A DNA stretch of 64,000 nt from Allorhizobium paknamense (GTDB lineage: Bacteria > Pseudomonadota > Alphaproteobacteria > Rhizobiales > Rhizobiaceae), in assembly GCF_030815125.1 (NCBI RefSeq), contig NZ_JAUSWH010000007.1:62001-126000 (forward strand), read 5' to 3'. Within the stretch, counting starts at the first letter, position 1. The number at the start of each line of letters is the position of its first letter. Of the stretch, positions 36,116 to 44,245 are shown in pieces. Below the pieces are notes generated by a model. The model ran no database searches, was not told the origin of the DNA, and saw only the letters and a program-made list of their open reading frames with translations. A program made the translations under genes and the position numbers.

Positions 36116-38326
36116 ATGAATGGTGAAGACAGGGATCTGGTCGAGGAGAATCAGGCCGGGTCCGCTCTTGCTGCATTGGCTCTTGCAGCCCGCAGCCTGG
36201 GGCTTTCGCTGTCGCTGGAAGAGCTTTGCCGCACCTATGGCAATGAGCCGTCGCTGTCCTTGCAGCAACTGGCCGAGATTTCCGGTGCCAATAGCCTGAA
36301 GGCCAAGCCGATCCGGTTGAACTGGAAGATCCTGAGCCAGATGGAGGCCGGTGTTTCGGCCCTGATCGAGCTGAAGGACGGCTCCTTCCTCGTCTTCGAA
36401 AAATTCGTCGATGATGCGGTAACCCCGCGCATGGTGTTTCGCGATCCCGCCGACCCGAAGGCCGCCCGTGTCGTGGTGGACGAACTGCGCCTGTCGGAAA
36501 ACTGGAACGGCCATGTGCTGCTGTTGAAACGGCAGGTGGCGGAGGCGGACGAGCGAGACGAATTCGGTTTTCTCTGGCTGTTCCGGCAGGTGATGGAGGA
36601 TGCACGTCTGGTGCGCGACATCGTCATTGCCGCGCTGTCGCTCGGCGTTCTGGCGCTGGTGCCCTCGCTCTTCTACATGGTGGTGATCGACAAGGTGATG
36701 GTGCATCACCGGCTTTCGACGCTCTCCGTCATGGCGCTCGCCATTGCCGTGGTGCTGGTCTTCGACATGGCGCTCGGCTATCTGCGCCGCTCTGTCACCG
36801 CTGTGGTCAGCGCCAAGATCGACGTGCGGCTCAATCTCTTGATCTTCGACCGCCTGTCACGCCTGCCGATTGAATTCTTCGAGCAGAACGCCACCGGCGG
36901 CATTGTCCACCGGTTGGGTGAGGCCCGGCGTCTGCGCGGTTTCGTGACCGGCCAGCTGTTCGGCTCGGTGCTGGACATGCTGTCGCTGGCGGTGCTCATT
37001 CCCACCATGTTCCTGCTCAGCCCCGGCCTTACCTTCTGGGTGCTTGGCCTTGCGGCGATCATGGCGCTGGTGCTCTTTGCCTATATCGGGCCGGTACGGC
37101 GCGCCTATGCCCAGGTCATGGGCAGCGAACATCGCCGGACCTCCATGCTGATTGAAACCATCAACGGTATCCGCACCGTCAAGTCGCTGGCGCTGGAAGG
37201 CCGCAAGCGCCGCGAATGGGACCAGAAGGTTGCCGAAGCGGTAAACCGCCAGACGGATCTGACGCTGCTGGCCAACCAGCCGCAGACGCTGCTCGCGCCG
37301 CTGGAAAAGCTGATCTATGCCGGCTCGCTGCTGATCGGCGCCTATCTGGTCATCGTTGACGAGCATACGGTGATGACCGGGACGCTGGTGGCCTTCACCA
37401 TGATCGCCATGCGCGCCACCCAGCCGCTGGTGCAGATGGCGGGCATGATGCAGCAGATGGAAGAGGCACGCGGCGCGTTGCGCCAGATCGCCTCCGTCAT
37501 CAATGCCGAGCCGGAAGCCCGCCGGGAAAACGGCGTGCGCCCGACGCTTTCGGGCCGCATCACCTTCGAGGATGTGCGCTTTGCTTATCCGGGTGTACCG
37601 TCGCCGGCGTTGAACGCCGTCAATTTCCACGTCAAGCCGGGCAGCCTCGTCGGCATCATGGGCCGCAGCGGCTCCGGCAAGACCACGATCACCCGGCTGT
37701 TGCAGGGCCTGCACCAGAATTACTCCGGCCTGATCCGGCTGGATGGTGTGGAGTTGAAGGAAATCGATCTTTATCATCTGCGCACCCAGATCGGTGTTGT
37801 CTTGCAGGACAGCTTCCTGTTCCGGGGCACCATCCGCGAGAACATCACCATTGCCCGGCCTGATGCCGCGCCTGAGGATATGATCGAGGCGGCGCAACTG
37901 GCGGGCGCGGATGAGTTTATCGAGCGGCTGCCGCGCGGTTATGACACGATGCTGGAAGAGCATGCCGCCAATCTCTCCGGCGGCCAGCGCCAGCGGCTCG
38001 CCATTGCCCGGGCGCTGATCACCGATCCGCCGGTGCTGATCTTCGATGAGGCCACCAGTGCGCTCGATCCCGAGAGCGAGGCGATCATCATGCGCAATCT
38101 CAAGCGCATCGCCAGGGGCCGCACCGTGCTGATGATTTCCCACCGGCTGTCGTCGCTGGTCGATTGCGACCAGATCCTGGTCATGGATCGCGGCCAGTTG
38201 AAGGATAGCGGCACCCATCACGATCTCCTGCGCCGGTCGGCGGATTATCGCCACCTGTGGAACCAGCAGAACCGCCACCTGATTTCCGGAAAGAGCCATG
38301 ACGAAGACCTTAACGCTGTCGCCTGA
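36116..38326 (+). CDS. Type I secretion ABC transporter, HlyB-like with C39-like domain
   Basis: Inner-membrane ATPase of a type I secretion system, 736 residues. AGAGG lies upstream of the ATG at 36116. Residues 1 to about 150 form a peptidase C39-like domain, but where C39 enzymes have the catalytic Cys there is NQAGSALAALALAARSLG, with no Cys, so it should bind rather than cut the substrate. Membrane helices occupy about 160-440. The ATPase has GRSGSGKTTITR (about 517), NLSGGQRQRLAIARAL (about 618), VLIFDEATSALDPES and MISHRLSSL. It overlaps the membrane fusion gene by 29 bases. The 246 bases upstream (35870-36115) hold no other gene and probably the promoter. Confidence 0.93.
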   Translation: MNGEDRDLVEENQAGSALAALALAARSLGLSLSLEELCRTYGNEPSLSLQQLAEISGANSLKAKPIRLNWKILSQMEAGVSALIELKDGSFLVFEKFVDDAVTPRMVFRDPADPKAARVVVDELRLSENWNGHVLLLKRQVAEADERDEFGFLWLFRQVMEDARLVRDIVIAALSLGVLALVPSLFYMVVIDKVMVHHRLSTLSVMALAIAVVLVFDMALGYLRRSVTAVVSAKIDVRLNLLIFDRLSRLPIEFFEQNATGGIVHRLGEARRLRGFVTGQLFGSVLDMLSLAVLIPTMFLLSPGLTFWVLGLAAIMALVLFAYIGPVRRAYAQVMGSEHRRTSMLIETINGIRTVKSLALEGRKRREWDQKVAEAVNRQTDLTLLANQPQTLLAPLEKLIYAGSLLIGAYLVIVDEHTVMTGTLVAFTMIAMRATQPLVQMAGMMQQMEEARGALRQIASVINAEPEARRENGVRPTLSGRITFEDVRFAYPGVPSPALNAVNFHVKPGSLVGIMGRSGSGKTTITRLLQGLHQNYSGLIRLDGVELKEIDLYHLRTQIGVVLQDSFLFRGTIRENITIARPDAAPEDMIEAAQLAGADEFIERLPRGYDTMLEEHAANLSGGQRQRLAIARALITDPPVLIFDEATSALDPESEAIIMRNLKRIARGRTVLMISHRLSSLVDCDQILVMDRGQLKDSGTHHDLLRRSADYRHLWNQQNRHLISGKSHDEDLNAVA

Positions 38327-39665
38327 CGAGCACCGCTTCGCGGTTCGCACGACGGCGGAATTTCTCTCCGAAAGTGCTGCCATCCTCAATCGCGCTCCGC
38401 CGCGCTCGGCGCGTCTCACCATCGCCGCCGTGGCGGCGCTGATCGCCAGCGCCATCGCCATTTCGGTGCTGATGCCGGTGGAGCGGGTGGTGACGGCCAA
38501 GGGGCGCATCGCCTCGGAAAGCCCGCATATTGTCGTGCAGCCGATCGAAACCTCGATCGTCCGGGAAATCCTGGTGCGCGAGGGGCAGGAGGTGAAGGCA
38601 GGCCAGCTTCTCGCCACGCTCGATCCGACCTTCTCCCAGGCCGACCAGACCTCGGTCAGCCGTCAGGTGGCAAGCCTTTCGGCGGAAGTGGAGCGGCTGA
38701 AGGCGGAAATCGACGGTCGTGATTATCAGGCAAAGCCGGGCGACAGTTTCGGCCTGTTGCAGCGGCGCTTCTTCGAGGCCCGCCGCTCGCAGCACGAGGC
38801 GTCGATGGCGAGCTACAAGGCCAAGATCGCTTCACTTGAAACAACGCGGGCGCAATTGCAATCCGAACTGGACGTAAACCGCGAGCGGTTGAAGCTCAGT
38901 GAGGAAAGCGAGGCCATGAAGGGCGCGCTGGTGCAGCAGAAATTTGCAAGCCGCGCCGATGCCCTGAAGGCCAGGGACTGGACGCTGGAAGTGACCGGAA
39001 CCATGCGCGAGCTGGAAGGCAAGCTCACGGCCAGCGACCATGAAATCCAGTCCGTGCAGGCGCAGATGGAGGATCAGGCCCAGCAATGGCGCTCCGATGC
39101 CATGGCCCAGCTCGTCAAACAGCAGGTGCAGCTGAATGCCGCCAATGAGGAGCTCAACAAGGCCGACAAGCGCCATGATCTGATCGAACTCAAGGCTCCG
39201 GAAGATGCCGTGGTCCTGCAGATCGGCGAGATTTCCATCGGCTCGGTGGCGCAGACGGCGCAGAAAATGTTCACGCTGGTGCCGAAGAGCGCCCGTCTTG
39301 AAGTAGAGGCGGAGATTTCCACCCAGGACCAGGGCTTTCTCAAGGTGGGCCAGCCGGTGGAAATCAAGCTGGATGCCTGGCCCTATGGCCGCTATGGCGG
39401 GCTGAAGGGCGAGGTGCGCGCGATCAGTGGCGATAGTCTCACCGTCTCTCGCAAGACGGACGATAACACCCGCAGCGACAGCCGCAGCATCTACATTGCC
39501 AAGATCACCATCACCGATCCGCGCCTCAAGGTGACGCCCGCCGATTTCCGGCTGATCCCCGGCATGACGCTGACGACCGATATCGTGGTGGGCGACCAGA
39601 CAGTGGCGGCCTATCTGTTCGACCGGGCAATTCCGGCGGTGGGCGAGGGGCTGCGCGAACCATGA
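38298..39665 (+). CDS. Type I secretion membrane fusion protein, HlyD-like
   Basis: Periplasmic adaptor linking the ABC transporter to an outer-membrane TolC-type channel, 455 residues. There is one membrane segment near residues 35-57, then the beta segment RVVTAKGRIASESPHIVVQP, a lipoyl motif VREGQEVKAGQLLATLDPTF, a long coiled-coil region (about 110-290) and the returning barrel ending in TLTTDIVVGDQTV, typical of HlyD. GGAAAGAG precedes the ATG. The start lies inside the transporter gene and the stop overlaps the SEL1-protein start by 4 bases, so the three genes are translationally coupled. No TolC gene is in the window. Confidence 0.93.
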   Translation: MTKTLTLSPDEHRFAVRTTAEFLSESAAILNRAPPRSARLTIAAVAALIASAIAISVLMPVERVVTAKGRIASESPHIVVQPIETSIVREILVREGQEVKAGQLLATLDPTFSQADQTSVSRQVASLSAEVERLKAEIDGRDYQAKPGDSFGLLQRRFFEARRSQHEASMASYKAKIASLETTRAQLQSELDVNRERLKLSEESEAMKGALVQQKFASRADALKARDWTLEVTGTMRELEGKLTASDHEIQSVQAQMEDQAQQWRSDAMAQLVKQQVQLNAANEELNKADKRHDLIELKAPEDAVVLQIGEISIGSVAQTAQKMFTLVPKSARLEVEAEISTQDQGFLKVGQPVEIKLDAWPYGRYGGLKGEVRAISGDSLTVSRKTDDNTRSDSRSIYIAKITITDPRLKVTPADFRLIPGMTLTTDIVVGDQTVAAYLFDRAIPAVGEGLREP

Positions 39666-40990
39666 TCGATCTTCGGGACATGGCCCGGCAGGCCTTTCGC
39701 CACCAGCTTTACCGTCACGGCCTGCGTCAGCTTGGTCTGGAAAAGATGCCAAAGGCGGCGGCCCTTCTGAAAAAGGCCGCTGACCGGGGCCATGTCGGGG
39801 CGGCTTATGAACTGGCCCGGCTGTTCGAGGCGGGCAAGGGTGTGATTGCCGATCTGGCCGAGGCGCGGCGTTTTGCGCGCTTTGCCGCCGATGCCGGTCA
39901 TCCCGCCGCCATGGCGCTGACCGCCCGGCTCTATCTCGCCTCCAGCCGCCAGGAATTTCCCGCCACGCCCGCCAGCCGCAGTCTTTACGGCGCGGCCCTT
40001 GAAACGGTCAGTGAGCCTGTGCTTGCCCGCACCTATGCGCTGGCCGCTCACGAGGCTGGCAATGCCGATGGTTCGGCACTGGCTGGCTATCTGCTTGCCT
40101 CCGGCATTGGCGGTGAAGCCGATCCGCAGGCCGCGATGGATTGTTACGAACCGGCGCTGGCTGTCGGTAATGTGCGGGCGCATCTGGGTGTGGGCACGCT
40201 TCTGGCTGGCGGTCATCTGGGTGCGGCCGATTATGAGCAGGCCTTTTCCTATTTCAAATTTGCCGCGGCGGCGGGTAACCGCACCGCCCGCCATTATCTC
40301 GCCCTGCAATATCTGAACGGGCTTGGCACGACTGCCAACGAAGAGCGTGCCCTGAAGCTTCTGACGGCGGCTGCGGCCAAGGGCTATCAGGCCTCCATCG
40401 AGGAACTGGCGAAATACTATCTCGATCCTGCCCATCCCGGACGCGACCGCGCCAAGGGCATACGCTGGTTGACCGCGCTGGCCCGCATGGGCGACAAGCG
40501 GGCTTGCCGCGAACTGGAACAGCGCTACCGCCACGGTGCCGACGTCGCGCAAAGCGCGACGGAAGCCTTGCTTTGGCTGGAAAAGGCTGCCCTCAAGGGC
40601 GACGTCGCCGCTCAGTTCCAGATGGCGGTGGTGGCCGCCACCGGCGGCGGTAGCGAAGGCGAGGCCGATCTTGCCCAGGCGCGTCTGTGGTTCGAGATGG
40701 CCGCCGAGCAAGGGCATGCCATTGCCATGGTCAATCTCGGCCGGTTCCGCATGAAAGGCATTGGTGGTCCCGTCGACCTTGCCGGCGCTCAACGGGTCCT
40801 GGAAGCCGCCATGGAGGCGGGGGAACTGGCAGCTTCCGCGGTGCTTGGCGAATATCACGCCTATTATGCCGATCCCGCTGACCCGGACACGGCCCGCAAT
40901 ATATTGACGGTCGGGGCCGAGGCCGGGGATGCGGTCTGCAAGGATATGCTCGCCCGGCTGGACGAGCGGCAGGTGGCCAAGGTCGCCTGA
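39662..40990 (+). CDS. SEL1/TPR-like repeat protein of the secretion operon
   Basis: A 442-residue helical repeat protein. SEL1-type units (A-x2-L-x2-A-A-x2-G-H/N pattern, for example KAADRGHVGAAYELARLFEAG, KFAAAAGNRTARHYLALQYL and MAAEQGHAIAMVNLGRF) recur about ten times from residue 30 to 410. No signal peptide is evident, so it is probably cytoplasmic. The ATG overlaps the fusion-protein stop by 4 bases. SEL1 proteins act as scaffolds or adaptors; here it might link substrate, glycosyltransferases and transporter, which is inference. Confidence 0.85.
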   Translation: MIDLRDMARQAFRHQLYRHGLRQLGLEKMPKAAALLKKAADRGHVGAAYELARLFEAGKGVIADLAEARRFARFAADAGHPAAMALTARLYLASSRQEFPATPASRSLYGAALETVSEPVLARTYALAAHEAGNADGSALAGYLLASGIGGEADPQAAMDCYEPALAVGNVRAHLGVGTLLAGGHLGAADYEQAFSYFKFAAAAGNRTARHYLALQYLNGLGTTANEERALKLLTAAAAKGYQASIEELAKYYLDPAHPGRDRAKGIRWLTALARMGDKRACRELEQRYRHGADVAQSATEALLWLEKAALKGDVAAQFQMAVVAATGGGSEGEADLAQARLWFEMAAEQGHAIAMVNLGRFRMKGIGGPVDLAGAQRVLEAAMEAGELAASAVLGEYHAYYADPADPDTARNILTVGAEAGDAVCKDMLARLDERQVAKVA

Positions 40991-41068
40991 TCGGGAGGGC
41001 CTGATTGACGGGGGCGCAGAGAGGCTGGCCTTGCAGCCGGGCCTCTTCTTTCCCACATGGATGTCGGC

Positions 41069-41116
41069 TACCGTATAATTCCTTAAATCGGAAAGGATTA
41101 AAGGAATTATGCGGTA
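41069..41116. repeat. Family C palindrome (second copy)
   Basis: TACCGTATAATTCCTTAAAT on the left is nearly complementary to ATTAAAGGAATTATGCGGTA on the right, with a short centre. It shares the core ATAATTCC-TTAAATCG with the palindrome at 6763-6806. It lies between the SEL1 gene and the EI24 gene. Confidence 0.7.
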
Positions 41117-41153
41117 GGAAGCCTCGCTTCCCCGAAACCCCATGAGGTGACCC

Positions 41154-41882
41154 TTGATCCTCGACGCCGCTGCTCTTTCTCTTCGCAATCTGCTGGCCAG
41201 TGAAACCCGTTCCGTTTTCTGGAAGGTGCTGGGCCTTTCGCTGCTGGCGCTGATCGGCCTCTGGTTCTCGCTGCGCGAATTCTTTCTCTACACCATCTGG
41301 CCCTGGCTTTCCGGCATGCTGCCGGGCACGCCGGATTGGGCTGGCTGGCTGATGCTGCTCCTCGGCATTCTCGCCAGCATCGGTCTTGCGCTGGCGCTGG
41401 CGCTGCTGATCGCCCCGATCACCGCCATCATTGCCGGGCTCTTTCTGGATGATGTGGCGGAACTGATTGAAAAGCGCGATTACCCGACGGACAAGCCCGG
41501 CATCGCCATGCCTCTGGGCGAGGCCATCCTGTCGTCGATCAAGTTTTTCGGCGTGGTGATCCTTGGCAATCTGGTGGCGCTGTTCCTGCTCTTCCTGCCG
41601 GGCGTCAACCTCATCGCCTTCTTTCTGGTCAACGGCTATCTGCTGGGGCGGGAATTCTTCGAATTTGCCGCCATGCGCCTTCGCCCCCGGGAAGAGGCGC
41701 TGGATTTCCGCCGCAAGCATTCCGGTACGGTGTTTCTGGCTGGTCTGCTGATCGCCGCCTTTCTGGCCATCCCCATCGTCAACCTGCTGACACCACTGTT
41801 TGCAGCGGGGCTGATGGTGCATTTGCATAAGGCGCTGTCGGCACGCGACCCGTCATTCGAGACCGATCTGCTGCGGCGGTAA
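41154..41882 (+). CDS. EI24-domain (CysZ-like) membrane protein
   Basis: Inner-membrane protein, 242 residues, with about four hydrophobic segments (near 20-45, 65-95, 130-160 and 180-210). The ALLIAPITAIIAGLFLDDVA block is typical of EI24/CysZ-like proteins. The start is a TTG at 41154 with GAGGTGA four bases upstream; no ATG occurs before residue 50. CysZ transports sulfate, but this rhizobial branch has no assigned substrate. Its 3' end overlaps the convergent nth gene by 30 bases. Confidence 0.8.
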   Translation: MILDAAALSLRNLLASETRSVFWKVLGLSLLALIGLWFSLREFFLYTIWPWLSGMLPGTPDWAGWLMLLLGILASIGLALALALLIAPITAIIAGLFLDDVAELIEKRDYPTDKPGIAMPLGEAILSSIKFFGVVILGNLVALFLLFLPGVNLIAFFLVNGYLLGREFFEFAAMRLRPREEALDFRRKHSGTVFLAGLLIAAFLAIPIVNLLTPLFAAGLMVHLHKALSARDPSFETDLLRR

Positions 41883-42608
41883 TTCCACCAGAGGGGCCGG
41901 AACGCTGCAGGTCTTTTCCGGCGAACGACAGAGATCGGCAATCACGCAGCGTTCGCATTCGGGTTTGCGGGCCTTGCAGCAATAGCGGCCATGCAGGATC
42001 AGCCAGTGATGGGCGTGAAAGAGATAGGGCTTGGGAATGATCCGCATCAGCTTGTCCTCCACCTCATCCGGCGTCTTGCCCGGCGCCAGACGGATGCGGT
42101 TGCCAATGCGGAAAATATGCGTATCCACCGCCATGGTGGGAATGCCGAAGGCCATGGACATCACCACATTGGCCGTCTTGCGGCCCACCCCTGGCAGCAT
42201 GACAAGCTCTTCGCGGGTTTTCGGCACTTCGCCGCCGAACCGGTCCACCAGCATCTGGCTGAGCGCGATGACATTCTTCGCCTTGTTGCGGTAAAGGCCG
42301 ATGGTCTTGATATAATCGCGAACCTTTTCCTCCCCCAGCGCCAGCATTTTTTCCGGTGTGTCGGCCACGGCAAAAAGCGCGCGCGTGGCCTTGTTGACGC
42401 CCGCATCGGTGGCCTGCGCCGAAAGCGCCACCGCGACCACCAGCGTGAAGGGGTTTACATGCTCAAGCTCGCCCTTCGGCTCCGGCCGCTGCACGGAGAA
42501 ACGGCGAAACATCTCCTCAAGCTCCGCCTTGGAATAGGCGCTGCGGCCTGCGGGCTTTTTTGTCGCAGCCGAATTTGACTTTTTGACAGTTTGGGTGCTG
42601 GATTTCAT
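41853..42608 (-). CDS. nth: Endonuclease III, DNA glycosylase/AP lyase
   Basis: Base-excision repair enzyme removing oxidised pyrimidines, 251 residues from the ATG at 42608. The helix-hairpin-helix with catalytic Lys is LPGVGRKTANVV, the catalytic Asp lies in VDTHIFRIGNR, and the 4Fe-4S ligands follow C-x6-C-x2-C-x5-C (C-KARKPE-C-ER-C-VIADL-C). A Lys/Ser/Thr-rich N-terminal tail of about 20 residues is rhizobial in style. It is divergent from the DUF2244 gene with only 39 bases between starts. Confidence 0.96.
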   Translation of the reverse strand: MKSSTQTVKKSNSAATKKPAGRSAYSKAELEEMFRRFSVQRPEPKGELEHVNPFTLVVAVALSAQATDAGVNKATRALFAVADTPEKMLALGEEKVRDYIKTIGLYRNKAKNVIALSQMLVDRFGGEVPKTREELVMLPGVGRKTANVVMSMAFGIPTMAVDTHIFRIGNRIRLAPGKTPDEVEDKLMRIIPKPYLFHAHHWLILHGRYCCKARKPECERCVIADLCRSPEKTCSVPAPLVELPPQQIGLE

Positions 42609-42647
42609 TTTGATGCTTATCAAATAGGGTGTGTGGAGAAACGCGCC

Positions 42648-43130
42648 ATGGATGAGACTGCCGATCCGCCCATTTTTGCTGCCGAATTGGTACCCTATCG
42701 CTCGCTCGGACGAAAGGGCTTCCGCATCCTGCTCGCCTTGTCCGGTCTGATCTGCCTACTGTACGGGCTGTTTTTCCTAACCACCGGCGCCTGGCCTATC
42801 GGCTTCTTCTTCGGGCTGGATTTCCTGCTGCTCTATGGCGCCTTCCGGCTGAACTATCGCGCTGCCCGCGCAAGGGAAGAGGTGACCGTCTCCCGCCAGC
42901 AATTGACCGTGCGCAAATTCACCCCTTCCGGCAAGATGACGGAATTTCTCTGGAACCCCTTCTGGGCGCGTTTTTTCGTCCGCCGCCACGAGGAATTCGG
43001 CATTCTCTCCATGACGGTCCATGGGCAGGGCAGGCAGACGGAAATCGGCTCCTTCCTCAATCCCGATGACCGCGAAAGCTTCGCAAAGGCCTTCCGACAG
43101 GCGCTGGCAACGGCCACGCAGAGGATATGA
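42648..43130 (+). CDS. DUF2244-family membrane protein
   Basis: A 160-residue protein with two adjacent membrane segments (GFRILLALSGLICLLYGLFF and an IGFFFGLDFLLLYGAF hairpin, about 27-75). A C-terminal soluble part follows with VTVSRQQLTVRK and FLWNPFWARFFV, recognised as DUF2244. GGAGAA lies eight bases before the ATG at 42648. Its function is unknown. It shares the nth promoter region but runs the opposite way. Confidence 0.82.
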   Translation: MDETADPPIFAAELVPYRSLGRKGFRILLALSGLICLLYGLFFLTTGAWPIGFFFGLDFLLLYGAFRLNYRAARAREEVTVSRQQLTVRKFTPSGKMTEFLWNPFWARFFVRRHEEFGILSMTVHGQGRQTEIGSFLNPDDRESFAKAFRQALATATQRI

Positions 43131-43198
43131 AGAGACCGCAAGAAACGGGTGGTTGACGCCATCAGAACATGCTTTCTGAAGGCAAAGGAGAAATTGCC

Positions 43199-44083
43199 AT
43201 GTCCTTTGCTTCACGCTTGCAAAATGCGACCACCGACATCACCCCCGGAGGCGGCGATTACGAAACCGTGCGCCGGGTGATCGAAATGCTGACCCTCGAT
43301 TACCGCGACCAGCCAGCGCTGGAAACCATTGCCGCCCGGCTTGGCCAATCGCCGACGCAATTGCAAAAGACTTTCACGCGCTGGGCTGGCCTATCGCCAA
43401 AAGCCTTTCTGCAAGCCGTAACGCTGGATCATGCCAAGCGCCTGCTGGGCCAGGATGGCCTGCCGCTGCTCGAAACCGCGCTGGAGCTTGGCCTGTCGGG
43501 ACCGGGGCGCCTGCATGACCTGTTCGTCAGCCACGAGGCGATGTCGCCGGGCGAATGGAAAGCGAAAGGCGCGGGCCTCACCATTCGCCACGCCTTTCAT
43601 TCCTCCCCCTTCGGAGAGGCGCTGGTGATGATCACCGACCGTGGCCTCGCCGGCCTCGGCTTTTGCGATCCCGGCGAAGAAAATGCCTGCTATGCCGACA
43701 TGGCCAGCCGCTGGCCGCTCGCCCATTTTGTCGAAGACCGCGCCGCAACCGGGATCTATGTGAAACGGATTTTCGACCCTTCCAACTGGCAGGCCGAGCA
43801 GCCCTTGCGCGTGGTGCTGATCGGCTCGGATTTTCAGGTGAGGGTCTGGCAGAGCCTGTTGCAAATCCCGCTCGGCCGCGCCGTCACCTATTCCGACATC
43901 GCGCAAAAGATCGGCCAACCCACCGCCAGCCGCGCTGTGGGAGCAGCGGTCGGGCGCAACCCGATTTCCTTCGTGGTGCCGTGTCACCGGGCGCTGGGCA
44001 AAAGCGGCGCACTCACGGGGTATCACTGGGGGCTGACACGGAAGCGGGCGATGCTCGGATGGGAGGCTGGGTGTGTGGGGTGA
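43199..44083 (+). CDS. Ada-like AraC regulator fused to O6-alkylguanine-DNA alkyltransferase
   Basis: A 294-residue protein with an N-terminal AraC-type helix-turn-helix region (about 15-110, with DYETVRRVIEMLTLDYRDQP and GLSPKAFLQAVTLDHAKRLL) and a C-terminal suicide alkyltransferase with active-site PCHR in VVPCHRALGKSG. AAGGAG lies eight bases before the ATG at 43199. It lacks the Cys-rich N-terminal Ada domain that senses methyl phosphotriesters in Escherichia coli Ada, so any regulation must be triggered otherwise. Confidence 0.92.
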   Translation: MSFASRLQNATTDITPGGGDYETVRRVIEMLTLDYRDQPALETIAARLGQSPTQLQKTFTRWAGLSPKAFLQAVTLDHAKRLLGQDGLPLLETALELGLSGPGRLHDLFVSHEAMSPGEWKAKGAGLTIRHAFHSSPFGEALVMITDRGLAGLGFCDPGEENACYADMASRWPLAHFVEDRAATGIYVKRIFDPSNWQAEQPLRVVLIGSDFQVRVWQSLLQIPLGRAVTYSDIAQKIGQPTASRAVGAAVGRNPISFVVPCHRALGKSGALTGYHWGLTRKRAMLGWEAGCVG

Positions 44084-44136
44084 GTGGCGGATGGGGTTGG
44101 TGAAAGTCTGCTTTTGCCCAGACCGGCCATCCGCCG

Positions 44137-44172
44137 TCGCAAAAATCGGTCGGGAAACTGTGATTTTTGCGA
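44137..44172. other. Inverted repeat (hairpin) after the Ada-like gene
   Basis: TCGCAAAAATC and its exact complement GATTTTTGCGA are separated by 14 bases. The right part, AACTGTGATTTTTGCGA, resembles in inverted orientation AACTGGGAATTTTGCGA read from the minus strand at 46486-46502. The two lie on either side of the LysR-HAD-PaiB genes. It may be a terminator for convergent genes or an element end. Confidence 0.5.
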
Positions 44173-44245
44173 TAGACATCTCCCTTGAAATTCAGGTGCG
44201 GTCGAACTGTCGCAAATGTCAGGAAATATGCGATATCGATCAAGT

